From: Selaginella moellendorffii
Lineage: Eukaryota; Streptophyta; Lycopodiopsida; Selaginellales; Selaginellaceae
Length of the DNA stretch: 64,000 nucleotides
Direction of reading: 5' to 3'
Assembly (NCBI RefSeq): GCF_000143415.4
Contig: NW_003314284.1
Location: forward strand, 1,220,984 to 1,284,983
Part shown: one piece after another, positions 27,286 to 37,249 of the stretch
Layout of the letters: every line of letters begins with the position of its first letter
How positions within the stretch are numbered: position 1 is the first letter of the stretch
Program-made: the position numbers and the translations under genes
The notes under the pieces: model-generated
What the model saw: only the letters and a program-made list of their open reading frames with translations
What the model was told of the DNA's origin: nothing
The model's database searches: none

Positions 27286-27650
27286 TCACCGCCAAGCTTG
27301 TAGCTTGTGGACAATAATGACAGCGATTGATTAACCGCGGCTGGTTTCTCCTTGCCGCCGGCCTTGACCACTCACAAATGCTAGACTCTACTATTTTTCC
27401 GCCGCCAATTCACCAAGTCTTAAAGGTGAGCCAAGGTTTTCTCGCTGATGGTATTTGCACCTCTACGTTACAGAAGTTTTCATGTCGATGGCTCTCCAGC
27501 GGCTGCTATAGCTATGGAAGCTGAGAGATTGCTCAAAGTTTAGAGAGGTTCTTGGGCAGGGTGGAGATTATACCATGGACTGAAGTGTTGATCAGAGACT
27601 CGGCTTTTAGAAGCAGTGGGTACGCGAGAAGAGAATTAGCCCGGCACGTG
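27286..27650. other. Intergenic sequence downstream of PRMT4
   Basis: PRMT4 3' region. A short open stretch at 27327-27524 has no recognisable domain. No RNA gene seen. Confidence 0.35.
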
Positions 27651-27654
27651 GCAG

Positions 27655-27810
27655 AAAGAGCCAAAAGGGTGCCACGTGGTACTGGCCGAAGCAAAAGCAT
27701 CCTAGCCGTCAGCTTCTTAAATTTTCTGGGAGCGCGGGAGATTCGAACCCCAGCCCCCTGAGTTCTCTAAGCTTTTTTTTAGGGCAGGATTCGAACCATA
27801 GCCTAGCGTT
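27655..27810. repeat. Retroelement relic: LTR-like patch plus two tRNA B-box-like sites
   Basis: Bases 27660-27700 (GTGCCACGTGGTACTGGCCG and flanks) resemble the start of the hairpin-rich LTR at 48270-48315 (GCGCCACATGGTAGTGGCCG), with about 8 mismatches in 41, mostly transitions. Just downstream are two GATTCGAACC boxes (about 27749-27758 and 27788-27797), the reverse complement of the pol III B-box GGTTCGAATC. The nested element also has two such boxes close together. A relic of a related element is inferred; a full tRNA cannot be folded here. Confidence 0.4.
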
Positions 27811-27873
27811 TTTTTCATGAAAATTTCTTGCCGCCCTGGATTCTAGTTGAAGCTTTCGTGGGCGGGGCGCGCC

Positions 27874-29381
27874 ATGGCGAGAGGTGAGTCCAGCAGGATG
27901 GGGAGCGCCAGACGGCGGAGTAGCGCTGGCGATTTCGGCACTCCAGCGCCGACGCAAGCCTCTCAGGAGGGAGGGTCTGGCCCCCAAATGTCCGCGTCGG
28001 AGCTACGATCGATCAGGTCGTGTTACAGGGATCTCAAAAGTGAAATATCAGGTGCGCGCTCTCTTTCTTTCCTTTTCTTTTTTTAATTTTTTTTTTCTTT
28101 CAAACGCTACGATCACTTATTCCTTTGTTCGTAGGCGAGAAAGATGACATTGTGCGTGACTCCCAGAAATTTAATGTGCTCATTGGGCGCGTGGATAGTC
28201 TCTATAACAAAGGTATGAACCTTCATTGTGATCTCTTTTCTGGTGAATCATCCCTCGCGTTTTTGTTTTTCTTTCTTTCTTTTTTTTTGTAGTGGAGAGG
28301 CCTCGCGAGCAAATAGCCGACCTGGAAGCTATACGCGATCTTTCGGCTTGCGTTGTTCAATATGCGAAGGGCATGCAGCAAAACGGTGGCCCAACGTCAG
28401 CGGACTTTTGCTCGGTAGCCATCCATAAATGCAAAGACGGCGGTGGCATTGATTGGATGAAGCTCGGCTACGAGGCCTCCGAGTTCATCTGTGACGCTCC
28501 TGGGCTCAGCACCATGTAAGTCTTGTCCTTGTTTGAACCATCATGTCTTAACGAAATGTCGCGTTTTCAAGGGTCGGGCCTATGGACATTGTGCCGAAGC
28601 AGAGAAAAAGGCCTGCACCGAGGACGCGAGAAAAGCCTGGGCCTTCTACCCGTCCTCAAGAAGTGAGTATATCAGCGAATTCGTGAATCAAGTTTTGATT
28701 TTTTTGATTTTTTTGATTTTTTTTCTTTCTTTCTTTTGTCTTTCTCCGTTCCAGGTCGAAGCAGTAGAAAATATGAGTACTGAGACGGACAAAAACATTG
28801 AAACCATGTTCAGGATTTTGCGGACTCACAAGCGTGTGCGGTTCGAGGCGCTCGTTTTAAAAAGGAAGAGCTTTGCGCAAACAATCGAGAACATCTTCGC
28901 ATTGTCTTTCCTTGTGAAAGACGGGAGGGTGGAGATCAGCTGTGACAATGGTGTTATCCACATAGGTACATGTCTCTCAGCAGACTTTCTGGTTGCTGAA
29001 TGATCTCTTCTCTCTGCAGTCCCCAAGAACGCACCCAGTAAGGATGACCGCGCTAGCGGTAACGTTGTCAACACGCAGTTTGTACTGCGATTGGATTATC
29101 AGGACTGGGTGGTAAGACAACTTATGTCCCTCTTTCTGGTTTGGCTGACGCTTTCCCTTTCCATCCAGACTATGCATCAATCACTCGACGAGAATCAGGA
29201 GCTAATGCCGGACCGAGTCGAGTCCGCGGCGGCTGCTACTGTGACGCCGATCCGGAAGACATCCCGGAACCGAGCCAGGGAGACAGTCCCAGGCAGCCAA
29301 TCTCAAGCTAACGAGCAGGAAGAAGAAGAGGGGAGCCAGAGGCGGCCGAGGAAATCACGCCGCCTCCGCTTGGAGAGTTAA
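27874..29381 (+). CDS. NSE4: NSE4, kleisin subunit of the SMC5/6 complex
   Basis: Seven or so short exons. The N-terminal part (MARGESSRMGS.., then MSASELRSIRSCYRDLKSEI and FNVLIGRVDSLYNKVERPRE) is the kleisin head that contacts the SMC neck and NSE3. The middle exon carries DFCSVAIHKCKDGGGIDW. The C-terminal winged-helix part has FAQTIENIFALSFLVKDGRV followed by VPKNAPSKDDRASG and QFVLRLDYQDW, the NSE4 signature. The last exon is a basic tail (RRPRKSRRLRLES) with TAA at 29381. SMC5/6 acts in DNA repair and chromosome segregation. The first in-frame ATG is 27874. Three other pieces of this gene occur in the window or its P450 cluster (32.3 kb and 41.2 kb). Confidence 0.9.
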
Positions 29382-29534
29382 CTGATCAACGACGCCAAGT
29401 TGTCAACCCTGTACAGCCATTTTGTAAAGTCTTAACCACGAGAGAGTAAGTGCCCAGGATCTGATGGCTCGATCGCGATTTCTTTTTGACGATTACTTGG
29501 TAACTTGGCAAACATTTTGGCAAAGCTTTTTTGA

Positions 29535-29895
29535 CGCAAGGTCACAGGCGACTAGTATGCATCTTTGGAGAGTTTTGGAGTGGCAACAGCGGGTCTCTGA
29601 CCAGAGAGGAGAGCAAAAGCCTTCATCGGTCGTGCGGCTCTCGGGATTTCTGCGCTCCAGCCAAACGCGTAGATCAAGCTCACCATCGTCTTGAGACTAT
29701 CAAAACTAAGAAGATAGACCACGACTGCCCCCCGCTAAGCAATCATCCCCGCACGAAAGACTCAACCAAGCGTTTTGCAAAATCAATGGACCCTCGATTC
29801 GATCCATTTCGAAACCCAGCAGCGCACACATCCCTCGGAAGTTTCCAATCTGCCGAGCGAGAGAGAGAGAGAGAGCCGAGCCGAGCCTTGCTGCG
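29535..29895 (-). pseudogene. P450 C-terminal tail plus P450-upstream sequence, internally deleted copy
   Basis: On the minus strand 29700-29535 reads FGWSAEIPRAAR then a shifted frame, matching the last exon tail of the intact P450 (FDWSAEIPRAV, at 41.4-41.56 kb). Immediately adjacent, 29710-29895 (ACCACGACTGCC.., GCGTTTTGCAAAATCAATGG) matches the sequence upstream of that P450 at 43475-43700. The whole P450 body between these two ends is missing, so this is a deletion derivative of a duplicated P450 locus lying directly downstream of NSE4. Confidence 0.7.
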
Positions 29896-30026
29896 TTAGA
29901 AAAGACGTGTCTTCCATTCATGAGCTCTTCGCGGCAAATCTGTCAAGACGATCGCGAGAAAACTACGAGAAACTTAGTTGGCGAAGAAAATACTTGGGTT
30001 TAGGGTTTATTCAAGAAGTTCTTGCT

Positions 30027-31788
30027 ATGGACGATGGCGAGTGTCTAGTGTGGTATGCCAATGTTTCGCCGAGCCTAGGTGTTTACCCCAGCCCCGAAGC
30101 GACCGTCTCGCATCCCACCGCGGCAGCGTTCCGGGCGAGGGATGGAATGCTTTTGCGCGACGTTCTGGGCAGGATTATGGGCCATCGCCCGAGTGTCATG
30201 GTTTGCACCCTAGAGCGCAAGGGATGGATGGAAATCCAGGACACCCGGGCGGACGCACGGATCCTGAAAAGAGGGAGGCACGTCTACCTCATGATCATGC
30301 ACCGTGACGACGACGTCGCCCAGCGCAGGTTTGCGAGGGATCTGGCGGCGGCAAAGCTGGAGAATGGGATCTTGGAGCTGCGAGGAGCGACATCGGCCGT
30401 TTGGATCCATCCAAACTATCTCCTCTTGGAGGAGCTGATCGAGCGCGAGCTGGAACAAGACCGCTGGCGGTGCTTCCATGTCGTTGGGACTCCCGGGATT
30501 GGGAAGAGCTACTTCGCCTTGTACTGGCTCTACAAGCTCGCACAGCGAAAGACGCGAGTTATCCACCGCCTCGATCGCGATGGTGGCGATGGCGATGACG
30601 ATCGCGATAAGTGGTTTCTCTACGACTTCTCTCTCGAGGATCCTCTCGTCTGGACCGGGCCGTGCTACTACGTTCCACAGGGCTGGGACGGAGAAACTGC
30701 GTGGTTGATCGTGGATGGACCATCCAGGAACGTCGGTCACATAGGTCCTACGCTCCAGTGCGCGAATCCAAACCGGGCAGGATACCACAACTTCGCCAAA
30801 GACTTTGGCAAGATCTGCCACCTCGAGGCGTGGTCTCTGCGCGAGCTCCTCGCGTGTAACCGGGCGCTGGAGCTGGGATTTAGCGACGAGGAGCTGGCTG
30901 CGCGGTTTGGGATCGCTGGAGGACTGCCCAGCCTGGTGCTCTGCAAGAATGAGTCGACCGATGGCTTGAGACGCCGAGTGATGGATGCTGCCGCAAGCGC
31001 TGTGGGTGATCCGGACTGGGAGATGGCCCCCGTGAGCGCCGAGGACGGCATTCTTGTGCACTACAAGCTCCCACGGTGGAGCTTTGGGCGCTTGAAGCTT
31101 CCCTGCGAGAACTTCCAGCTCGTCCTTGGATCGGTGTTCATACAGAGCCTGGCGTTTGAGAAGCTGCGGCGACGACGGAGAGTGGAGAGCTACCTTGGAC
31201 ACTTCTTTAATTGCAGAGGAACGCTCTTCGACGGACTGGCGTCGCAGATTTTCGAGAAGTTCGCGCTCAAGGTTCTCTCCCGGGGTGGAACTTTCCAGTG
31301 CAAGTCTCTCGAGACCATCGAAGGTTTGGAAGAGAAGCTTGTCTTGCTGAGAAGCGATGGTGGTTTTGTGACGAAGAGTGTCGAGCTGTTCTTCCCCTGG
31401 ACGTATCATCTCAAGGTTCGTTATTTCTTTTCTTTTTATTTTGTTCTTGATAAAAGTTCTTTTTTTGTGATAGCTTCCGGATTCGATCTTCGTGTTTACT
31501 GTGAGCTCCAAGCGTCCAGTACATCACATCGCTGTTGATCAGGCGATCGAGGAGTTTGATCGGTGGCACGGCGAGCGGGGCCTGGCGGCGCCGCGGTGTT
31601 ACAAGCTCGTCTTCGTCATACCAGATTTGGGGGACGAGCTCATCTTCCAGGACCGGCAGAAATACGTCGAGGAAGATTTCACTACTTGTTCCACCCCATT
31701 GGATCGTGATGTCAAGCAGTGCGTCGTGAAAATTCTCTTGTCCAAAAGAAAAAGAAAGAGAAATTATGTAACTCCAAATTTGCTTTAA
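30027..31788 (+). CDS. Crinkler/RHS-type P-loop NTPase
   Basis: Two exons, 30027-31415 and 31474-31788, joined over a 58-bp intron, give 567 aa. Residues about 1-95 form a small leader domain that could be ubiquitin-like (HPTAAAFRARDGMLLRDVL..). Walker A is VVGTPGIGKSYFALYWLYKL (GTPGIGKS near residues 154-161), followed by TAWLIVDGPS with the Walker B Asp near 230. The GKS-Y/F-ALYWLYKLA pattern and the C-terminal block YHLKLPDSIFVFTVSSKRPV then CYKLVFVIPD, with a downstream Gln-Lys-Tyr stretch, are typical of the RHS/Crinkler NTPase-nuclease class. In oomycetes and other eukaryotes these are secreted effectors or act on DNA. No signal peptide is seen. The ATG at 30027 follows a TAGGGTTT promoter motif at about 30000-30008. 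The function in a plant is unknown, and the family call is by motif recall. It has strongly GC-rich codons like the neighbouring P450. Confidence 0.68.
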
Positions 31789-31799
31789 TCCTTATGCAA

Positions 31800-32180
31800 T
31801 GGAGTTGGTACTTAAGAGAATTCCTGCAAAGGACGAGACCCTTGTTGACATGTTTCATGGGGGCTAATGCTTGATGTTTGTATAAGCCATGGAAATTTTC
31901 GTAGCGCTCGAGAGCTTTTGATTCTATGCCTAGGAAATATGCCCTGTTTTGGCATCTGCGCAAGACTAAGATTACTTTTGAGTTTTTGAGTGAAAACGGA
32001 GATTCTGCTAAGTTCAATGCAATTATGAAAGCATACACAAATAGATGGCATGGCGAGGTCGTGGAGTTATTTTTCTGCGGGTTTTTTCGTACACAGGTGT
32101 CTTGGAACACCATGTCTGCAGCATATGCCCAAACTGGGCATGAATTTGGGGGATCAGAATCCAAATATCTCAAAAGAATC
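31800..32180 (+). pseudogene. PPR protein relic
   Basis: Broken frames contain SMPRKYALFWH (about 31920) and VSWNTMSAAYAQTGHE (about 32097-32145), the PPR motif signature (VSWNTMIAAYAQNGH). Stops and insertions separate them. The start (GGACGAGACCCTTG, about 31832) also matches the PPR relic at 43979. No intact repeat array. Confidence 0.6.
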
Positions 32181-32282
32181 AGTACAATATTCTGAATAGT
32201 GATGCTAGCAGTTCCTGGAGGGAGAACGCTCCTCAGTAACGCCTGCGTCTGCAAAGCGGCCCTGCGGCTCTTTCCACGATCA

Positions 32283-33072
32283 GTGTGCTCATTGGGCGCG
32301 TGGATAGTCTTTATAACAAAGCTTGTTCCGGTGATTCATCCCTCTTTCCTCACGTTAGCCGACCTGGGAAGCTATACGCGATCTTTTAGCTTGCGTTGAA
32401 GGACATGCAGCAAAATGGTGGTCCAGACTTCTGCTCGGTGGCCATCCATAAATGCAAAGACGGCGGTGGTATTGATTGGATGAAGCTCGGCTCCGAGGCC
32501 CCCGAGTTCATGGGCTCAGCACCATTAAGTCTTGTCTTAGTTGAAAATATGAGTACTGAGACAGACAAAAACATTGAAACCATGTTCAGGATTTTGCGGA
32601 CTGACAAGCGTGTGCGGTTCGAGGCTCTCGTTTTCTTTGCGCAAACAATCGAGAACATCTTCGCGTTGTCTTTCCTTGTGAAAGATGGGAGGGTGGAAAT
32701 CAGCTGTGAGGATGGTGTCATCCGCATAGGTACCACATGTCTCAGTAGATTTTTGCTGAATGATCTTCTCTCTGCAATTCCCAAGACCGCACCCAGTAAG
32801 AATGACCGCACTAGCGGTAACGTTGCAGTTTACACTGCGATTGGATTATCAGGAGTGGGTGGTAAGACAGCTTTCATTCCTACCTCTGACGTTTTTCCTT
32901 TCCAGTCTATACAACAATCACCAGGACCTAGCCGGAGCAAGTAGCGTCTTTGGAGCCGCTGCTGTGACGCCGATCCGGAAGGCATCCCGGAACAGAGCCA
33001 GGGGATAGTCCCAGGCAGCCAATCTCAAGTTGACGAGGAGAAAGTGGACCCGAAACGCCGCCTCCACTGATC
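32283..33072 (+). pseudogene. Second, truncated NSE4 copy with introns retained
   Basis: The segment begins at GTGCTCATTGGGCGCGTGGA, inside exon 2 of NSE4, and follows it to the last exon. Introns are partly retained, so it is a DNA-level duplicate, not a processed copy. Lost or damaged parts include exon 3 sequence around the VERPRE block, the exon with VGPMDIVPKQ, several residues before FAQTIENIFALSF, and the acceptor before IPKTAPSK (CTGCAA instead of CTGCAG). A 182-codon frame spans much of it but reads through former introns. It is unlikely to make a functional kleisin. Confidence 0.82.
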
Positions 33073-33237
33073 AAGGTTAAGACTTTAAGATGGCGTAATA
33101 TTTATTATACCCTTTTCAACAACTCGTTGTTGATCTAAACCCAATAGTGGGCTTACCATTTTTATAATGGTATGATACTATTTGTTGTTGCATAGTATAG
33201 CTCCCCAATACTTGAAATTGCTGATCTTGTGTGGTTT

Positions 33238-34221
33238 TCAGTAATCTATAACATGCAAGTCTTTTATCTGCACGGACCAAGAATTTGATGTTGGTGATAA
33301 TGTCATAATTGCGGAGTCCTCAAACTCCAGCAAAGTAATGGGTACTTCCACTTGTGCCCAATGATAAAAGTTCTCTTGTTGCAAATCATAGCATAGTTGG
33401 TTGTTTTGTAAATCTTCATCGTTGTTGGAAATCGAATAATTTGTTGGCGCTTTGTAGATTGGCCAAGAAATTTTTGCAATAAACATGTCCTTGGCATCTC
33501 GATAACAATCCCCACCCAATCTGGAAAAAGAGCTCCCTGTATCAAATATAGTATCTATGTTGCACTCTACTTTATGGCCTTCTATGAATATATTCACCAT
33601 TCTAACGCCCCAATGATTTCCCCGGATAAATCTAGTGATTGGAAGCGTTTGAAATGAAGGATCAGGTAACATTGATCTATATCGCATGGTTCCGTTCAAA
33701 GAATTAGTTGTCCTGTTATATATACTACAGATTTCCATCGCTTTAATATAGCTCATCTGAGTTATCTGAGTAAAGAATGATGATCTGTGTAATCCATGAG
33801 ATAAAACACCTTCTATAACACGTAATCTCCCCCATGGAGTTGCTTTCAGAAGATAACCTTTCGGCAGTAACAAATTTCTATCACCGTCCCCAATCCTTAT
33901 GTCCCATCCTTGAGCCATGGAACCAATTATCCCTGTATTGCCAGCTCCATAAGTCACATTAATCTTGCAAATCCTATCCTTGTCTAAATACCTGTATTCC
34001 TCCCAATCAGCTGCAAAATCGTCACACTGTTCTTCTGAGAATGATGTAGAGAGTAATGCTTTCTCTAGCATCTCGGATTTGCCCCATGTGAATCTACTTC
34101 CCGTATCCGCTACTACTAAGAGCTTCGTAGTATCACCTTTCTAACTGCTGAATGTTATGAAGAGTTGGGGTACGCTCTCAAGAGTAAAGTCGAGGTTGAT
34201 AGCAAATGCAGAAAGCAACAT
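33238..34221 (-). pseudogene. A1-family (pepsin-like) aspartic protease, nonsense mutation (copy A)
   Basis: The frame starts MLLSAFAINLDFTLESVPQL at 34221 and reaches a TAG at 34143-34141, where copy B at 61.2 kb has TAC (Tyr). It then continues in frame to 33238. The N-lobe catalytic motif is VVADTGSRFTWG and the C-lobe motif IFDTGSSFSRLGG, so both Asp are present. Intervening text includes WDIRIGDGDRNLLLPKGYLL. The C-terminus stops after HVIDY, shorter than usual for plant secreted proteases. A hydrophobic LLASMLLSAFAI start suggests a secreted protein. With the stop, only a protein lacking the first lobe motif could start, at 34071. Nonfunctional is inferred. Confidence 0.72.
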
Positions 34222-34472
34222 AGATGCAAGCAGGGCTGCAAGACAAGGTTTCAGATCAGTTGAAATGAAGCATCTAGAAAATACCCAGACTTACTGGACT
34301 TGTAGGCATGCTGTAAGAAACCCATCGTGTGCCTAACAGTATAGGTTCAAGAGCTAACAAAAAATATGAATTGATAAAGTCATAAGAGCTTACCAAAGAA
34401 ACAGTAATTCAGGATGTAGAGGTGGATGGTTCCAAACACTTCGATGGAGCTTTCTTCAGTAGGGCTGTGGTT

Positions 34473-34650
34473 TGCTACAAGTGACTGGAAATGTAGCTGC
34501 TCCAAGAGACTGGAAATGTGGAGCTGCTACAAGTGACTAAAAATGTAGAGCTGCTACAAGCGACTAGAAATGTAGAGCTGCTACAAGCGACTAAAAATGT
34601 AGAGCTGCTACAAGCGACTGGAAATGTGGAGCTCTGATTTGCAACAAGCA
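34473..34650. repeat. 27-bp minisatellite, about six to seven units (copy A)
   Basis: The unit reads approximately GCTACAAGCGACTAGAAATG followed by TAGAGCT, with variants GTGACT/GCGACT and TAGAGCT/TGGAGCT. Copy B of the segmental duplication has only about four to five units, so unit number changed after the duplication. Confidence 0.75.
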
Positions 34651-34659
34651 ACTAGAATT

Positions 34660-36390
34660 ATATCCTCCTTAAGAAACCATCTCCGCTTGGCAGACAAAGT
34701 GATGGTTGAGAACACACAATCTGTATGATTGTACGGCATTAACAGCTACCTCTAAAAAAGAGTCGCTAAACCACCTTCAGTGTATCATCTGGACAATGCC
34801 CAAGATGCCACGGCCTGGCAGTCTTGTTTTCTCCTCCCGTTGGTGGGTGAGTGAGGGTTTTTCAACTTGGAGTCCTTGGCTAGCCTTGCACATCCCCCAA
34901 ACTTAAACATCACTTCACTTAGTTAGCTTAGGTTGTAAGGGATAAGATCCTAATATTGGTATTGTAAGGATTCTATCCTTTACACTTTAAGTCAATTGGC
35001 TAAAGGGGAATTGTAGGGCTTTTTCTTTATTCTATTATTTTGACCTAATGCATAACAATCTTCCCTTCATCCAGGAATGATAGTCCATCATCGCACTTGG
35101 AGTCTTTGTCCAGCCTCACACATCCCCCAAGTTTAAACATCATCTCACTCAATTGGTTTAGGGTGTAAAGGATAAGATCCTAACATTGGTATTGGAGAAT
35201 AAAAAAAAAGGCTCTGCAATCTAATGTTAAAATCCTATCAATTGGCTAAAAGAGTGATCAAAGCCCTTTTTTTATTCTATTATCCTAACCTGATGCATAA
35301 TAATCTTTCCTTTGTCAGAGAATGATTATCCACAATCATATTTAAGCCACCCTCTAATCACTATAAGCCTTCTATTAAGGTTTACCAAATTTTGGTTCTC
35401 CCTTTAGATTCATTATATTGAATATTTCTTTAAAATATTCTTGCCTCATTTGTCAACCACGAGAATCAAATTGAAGATCCTATCCCTTGCACCCTAAGTT
35501 AATTAATTAAAGGGGTGATCATTTGATTGTAGGGCTTTTTCTTTATGTTATTATCCTAGCTTGGTGGACCATTGATTCATTAAGAGTGTTCTTTAAGACC
35601 ACTAGAGAAAAACTGAAATTCATTATCAATGAATTTCAAATGAAATATTTGTGAGAAACTCACTTATAATTAATTTTAAATTTATAACCTAGACTGTCAC
35701 TCAATTACAAGCGTTAGAATTGTTGCTAGGATAGTGCTGATCTCAGCTGGAGCTGGATTGGCTGCTAGAGCTGGATCACTGCGTTCTCATGGCTGCACTG
35801 TTGCATTGCTGGATGGAGCTGGATCGCTGCTTGCTTGTGGCTGCACCGCTGACTTGCTACGCTGCTTGCTCGAGCTAGATCACTACACCGCTGCATTGCT
35901 GGATGGGCTGCTCACTGAATGTGTCCCTGGAAATTAGTGAGCTACTCTACGCGTACTCCATGTCAAATGCCAAAGCACCTAGCGAAATGAATTTGCAGCA
36001 TTGGTATTGTTGTTGTTTCCTCTCGCTGGACGAGCCTCCAAAGTAGATTATTCTATGATTTTAAAGGAGTGCCTGTTGTCGATCAAGTTGGTTTCACTAG
36101 TTGCTGCACATACGCCTGGACACCACTTCAAAGATTTAGAACTCACTGACAATTATTTTTTCTATAGAAAACACACCTTTCTCGTTAGCCAGCACTTGTT
36201 AGCTGCTTCTCGGTTTTGCGTGAGCCTCCTCAGCGGCTGCAAAACAGAACACTGTTCCAGCATGCTTAGAAAGCTCTACCTTGGAATCTGCTGTCATGAA
36301 CAGTGGAAACTATAGCTGATTTTCAGGCTTTGAAACAAAAGTAAAAAATTAGCACACTTCCAAGAGAAAGAAAAAAATTCCTTGCAAAGA
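34660..36390. other. Non-coding spacer with degenerate ~260-bp tandem blocks
   Basis: Between about 34890 and 35565 the texts CACATCCCCCAA, GGATAAGATCCTAA and AGGGCTTTTT(C)TTTAT recur two or three times, making degenerate tandem blocks; this part is missing from copy B. At about 35734-35937 a GCTGGAT/GCTGC-rich stretch gives an open frame on +, shared with copy B, without a recognisable domain. The open frame at 36001-36315 is also shared and unrecognised. Confidence 0.45.
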
Positions 36391-36393
36391 AAC

Positions 36394-36965
36394 TCAAGGA
36401 GGATTGGATACCTTTGGAGAAGGCTCAACGTCTATGGAGTCGTCTGTAGGTGGACTAGTGTCAGCCATGCCCCAGTTTGTGTTAGCGTGGATGCAAGCTC
36501 CAAGTTCCTATCGGATGCAACCTTTTGATGCGCGTAGTAAATATCAGTTTTGTAATTGGCTGTGGATCAGACAAACCAAGCAAAGCAAGCGTGGCGAAAA
36601 GATGGAGAAGAAAAAGAGATCCAAGAGCACAAAATGTACCTCTGCCGCTGCCTATCACTCACGGTTCTGGAGAATCAAGAGAAGCAAGATCAACACAGAA
36701 TCGCAGAGAACACTCGCAAGTAAAACAGAAACTTACACTGGGATGTTTACGCGGAAGTGTACGAATTGATCACCATTAGCGTGTCGTTGCATGACTTTGA
36801 TACCTGTGGAAGACAGAGGATTGAAACTAAACTCTCAAATCGTCACAAGTATCAGACCAGGTTGAGTACTAGGCTTGACCTCGCAAAACCACATGTCCTT
36901 GAAAAGTATAGCCTACCTTTAACACGCATGATCGTTGGCATTTCAATGGTTCCACCCAGAACAGC
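36394..36965 (-). pseudogene. DnaJ (type I, GFA2/Mdj1-like) C-terminal domain fragment, copy A
   Basis: Minus-strand exons can be read as AVLGGTIEMPTIMRV (36965-36917), DMWF.GVKPGTQPGLIL (36897-36847), GIKVMQRHANGDQFVHF and RVNIPV (36803-36737), then VTVSDRQRQRY and a hydrophilic tail to a TGA near 36394. This order (GGT..VPTL, GTQPGQ, GDQYVHF.VNIP, LT.RQR) is the C-terminal substrate-binding domain of DnaJ-A proteins. The J domain and zinc-finger region are absent upstream, where the duplication carries unrelated sequence. It is therefore a 3' gene fragment, present identically in copy B. Confidence 0.68.
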
Positions 36966-37249
36966 CTTGAAAAAATTTCAAGTTATTCCATCAAAGAATG
37001 AGCAAGAAAAACAGAGAAGTGAGACATCGCAATCGACAGCATGCAACCCTCCATTTTACTACACAGGGAGCACACTCAAGGATCTCAGCCAAGAAAACGA
37101 AAAAGAAAGAAAAGTTCTACTACATTTCTTGTAGATATGAGAATGGAAGACCAGAGCTGCGGCATACATAAGAAACCCCCTCCAATCCACGCGATTGCTC
37201 CAATCTGCTGCTAGAATGCAATAAAGATTTTTACCGATTAGCAATCCCT

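Noticed and set aside
27735-27810. tRNA gene on the minus strand
   Set aside because: Two B-box-like sites but no complete fold; called a repeat relic instead.
30210-31511. 433-codon minus-strand frame
   Set aside because: Antisense shadow of the GC-rich Crinkler/RHS-like gene, whose plus-strand frame has recognisable motifs.
32396-32944. 182-codon frame as an intact second NSE4
   Set aside because: The frame reads through former introns and lacks the N-terminal kleisin part and several exons; kept as a pseudogene.
36757-37134. 125-codon plus-strand frame conserved in both duplicates (also 63129-63506)
   Set aside because: It overlaps the minus-strand DnaJ exons, which give clear family motifs; conservation follows from the duplication.
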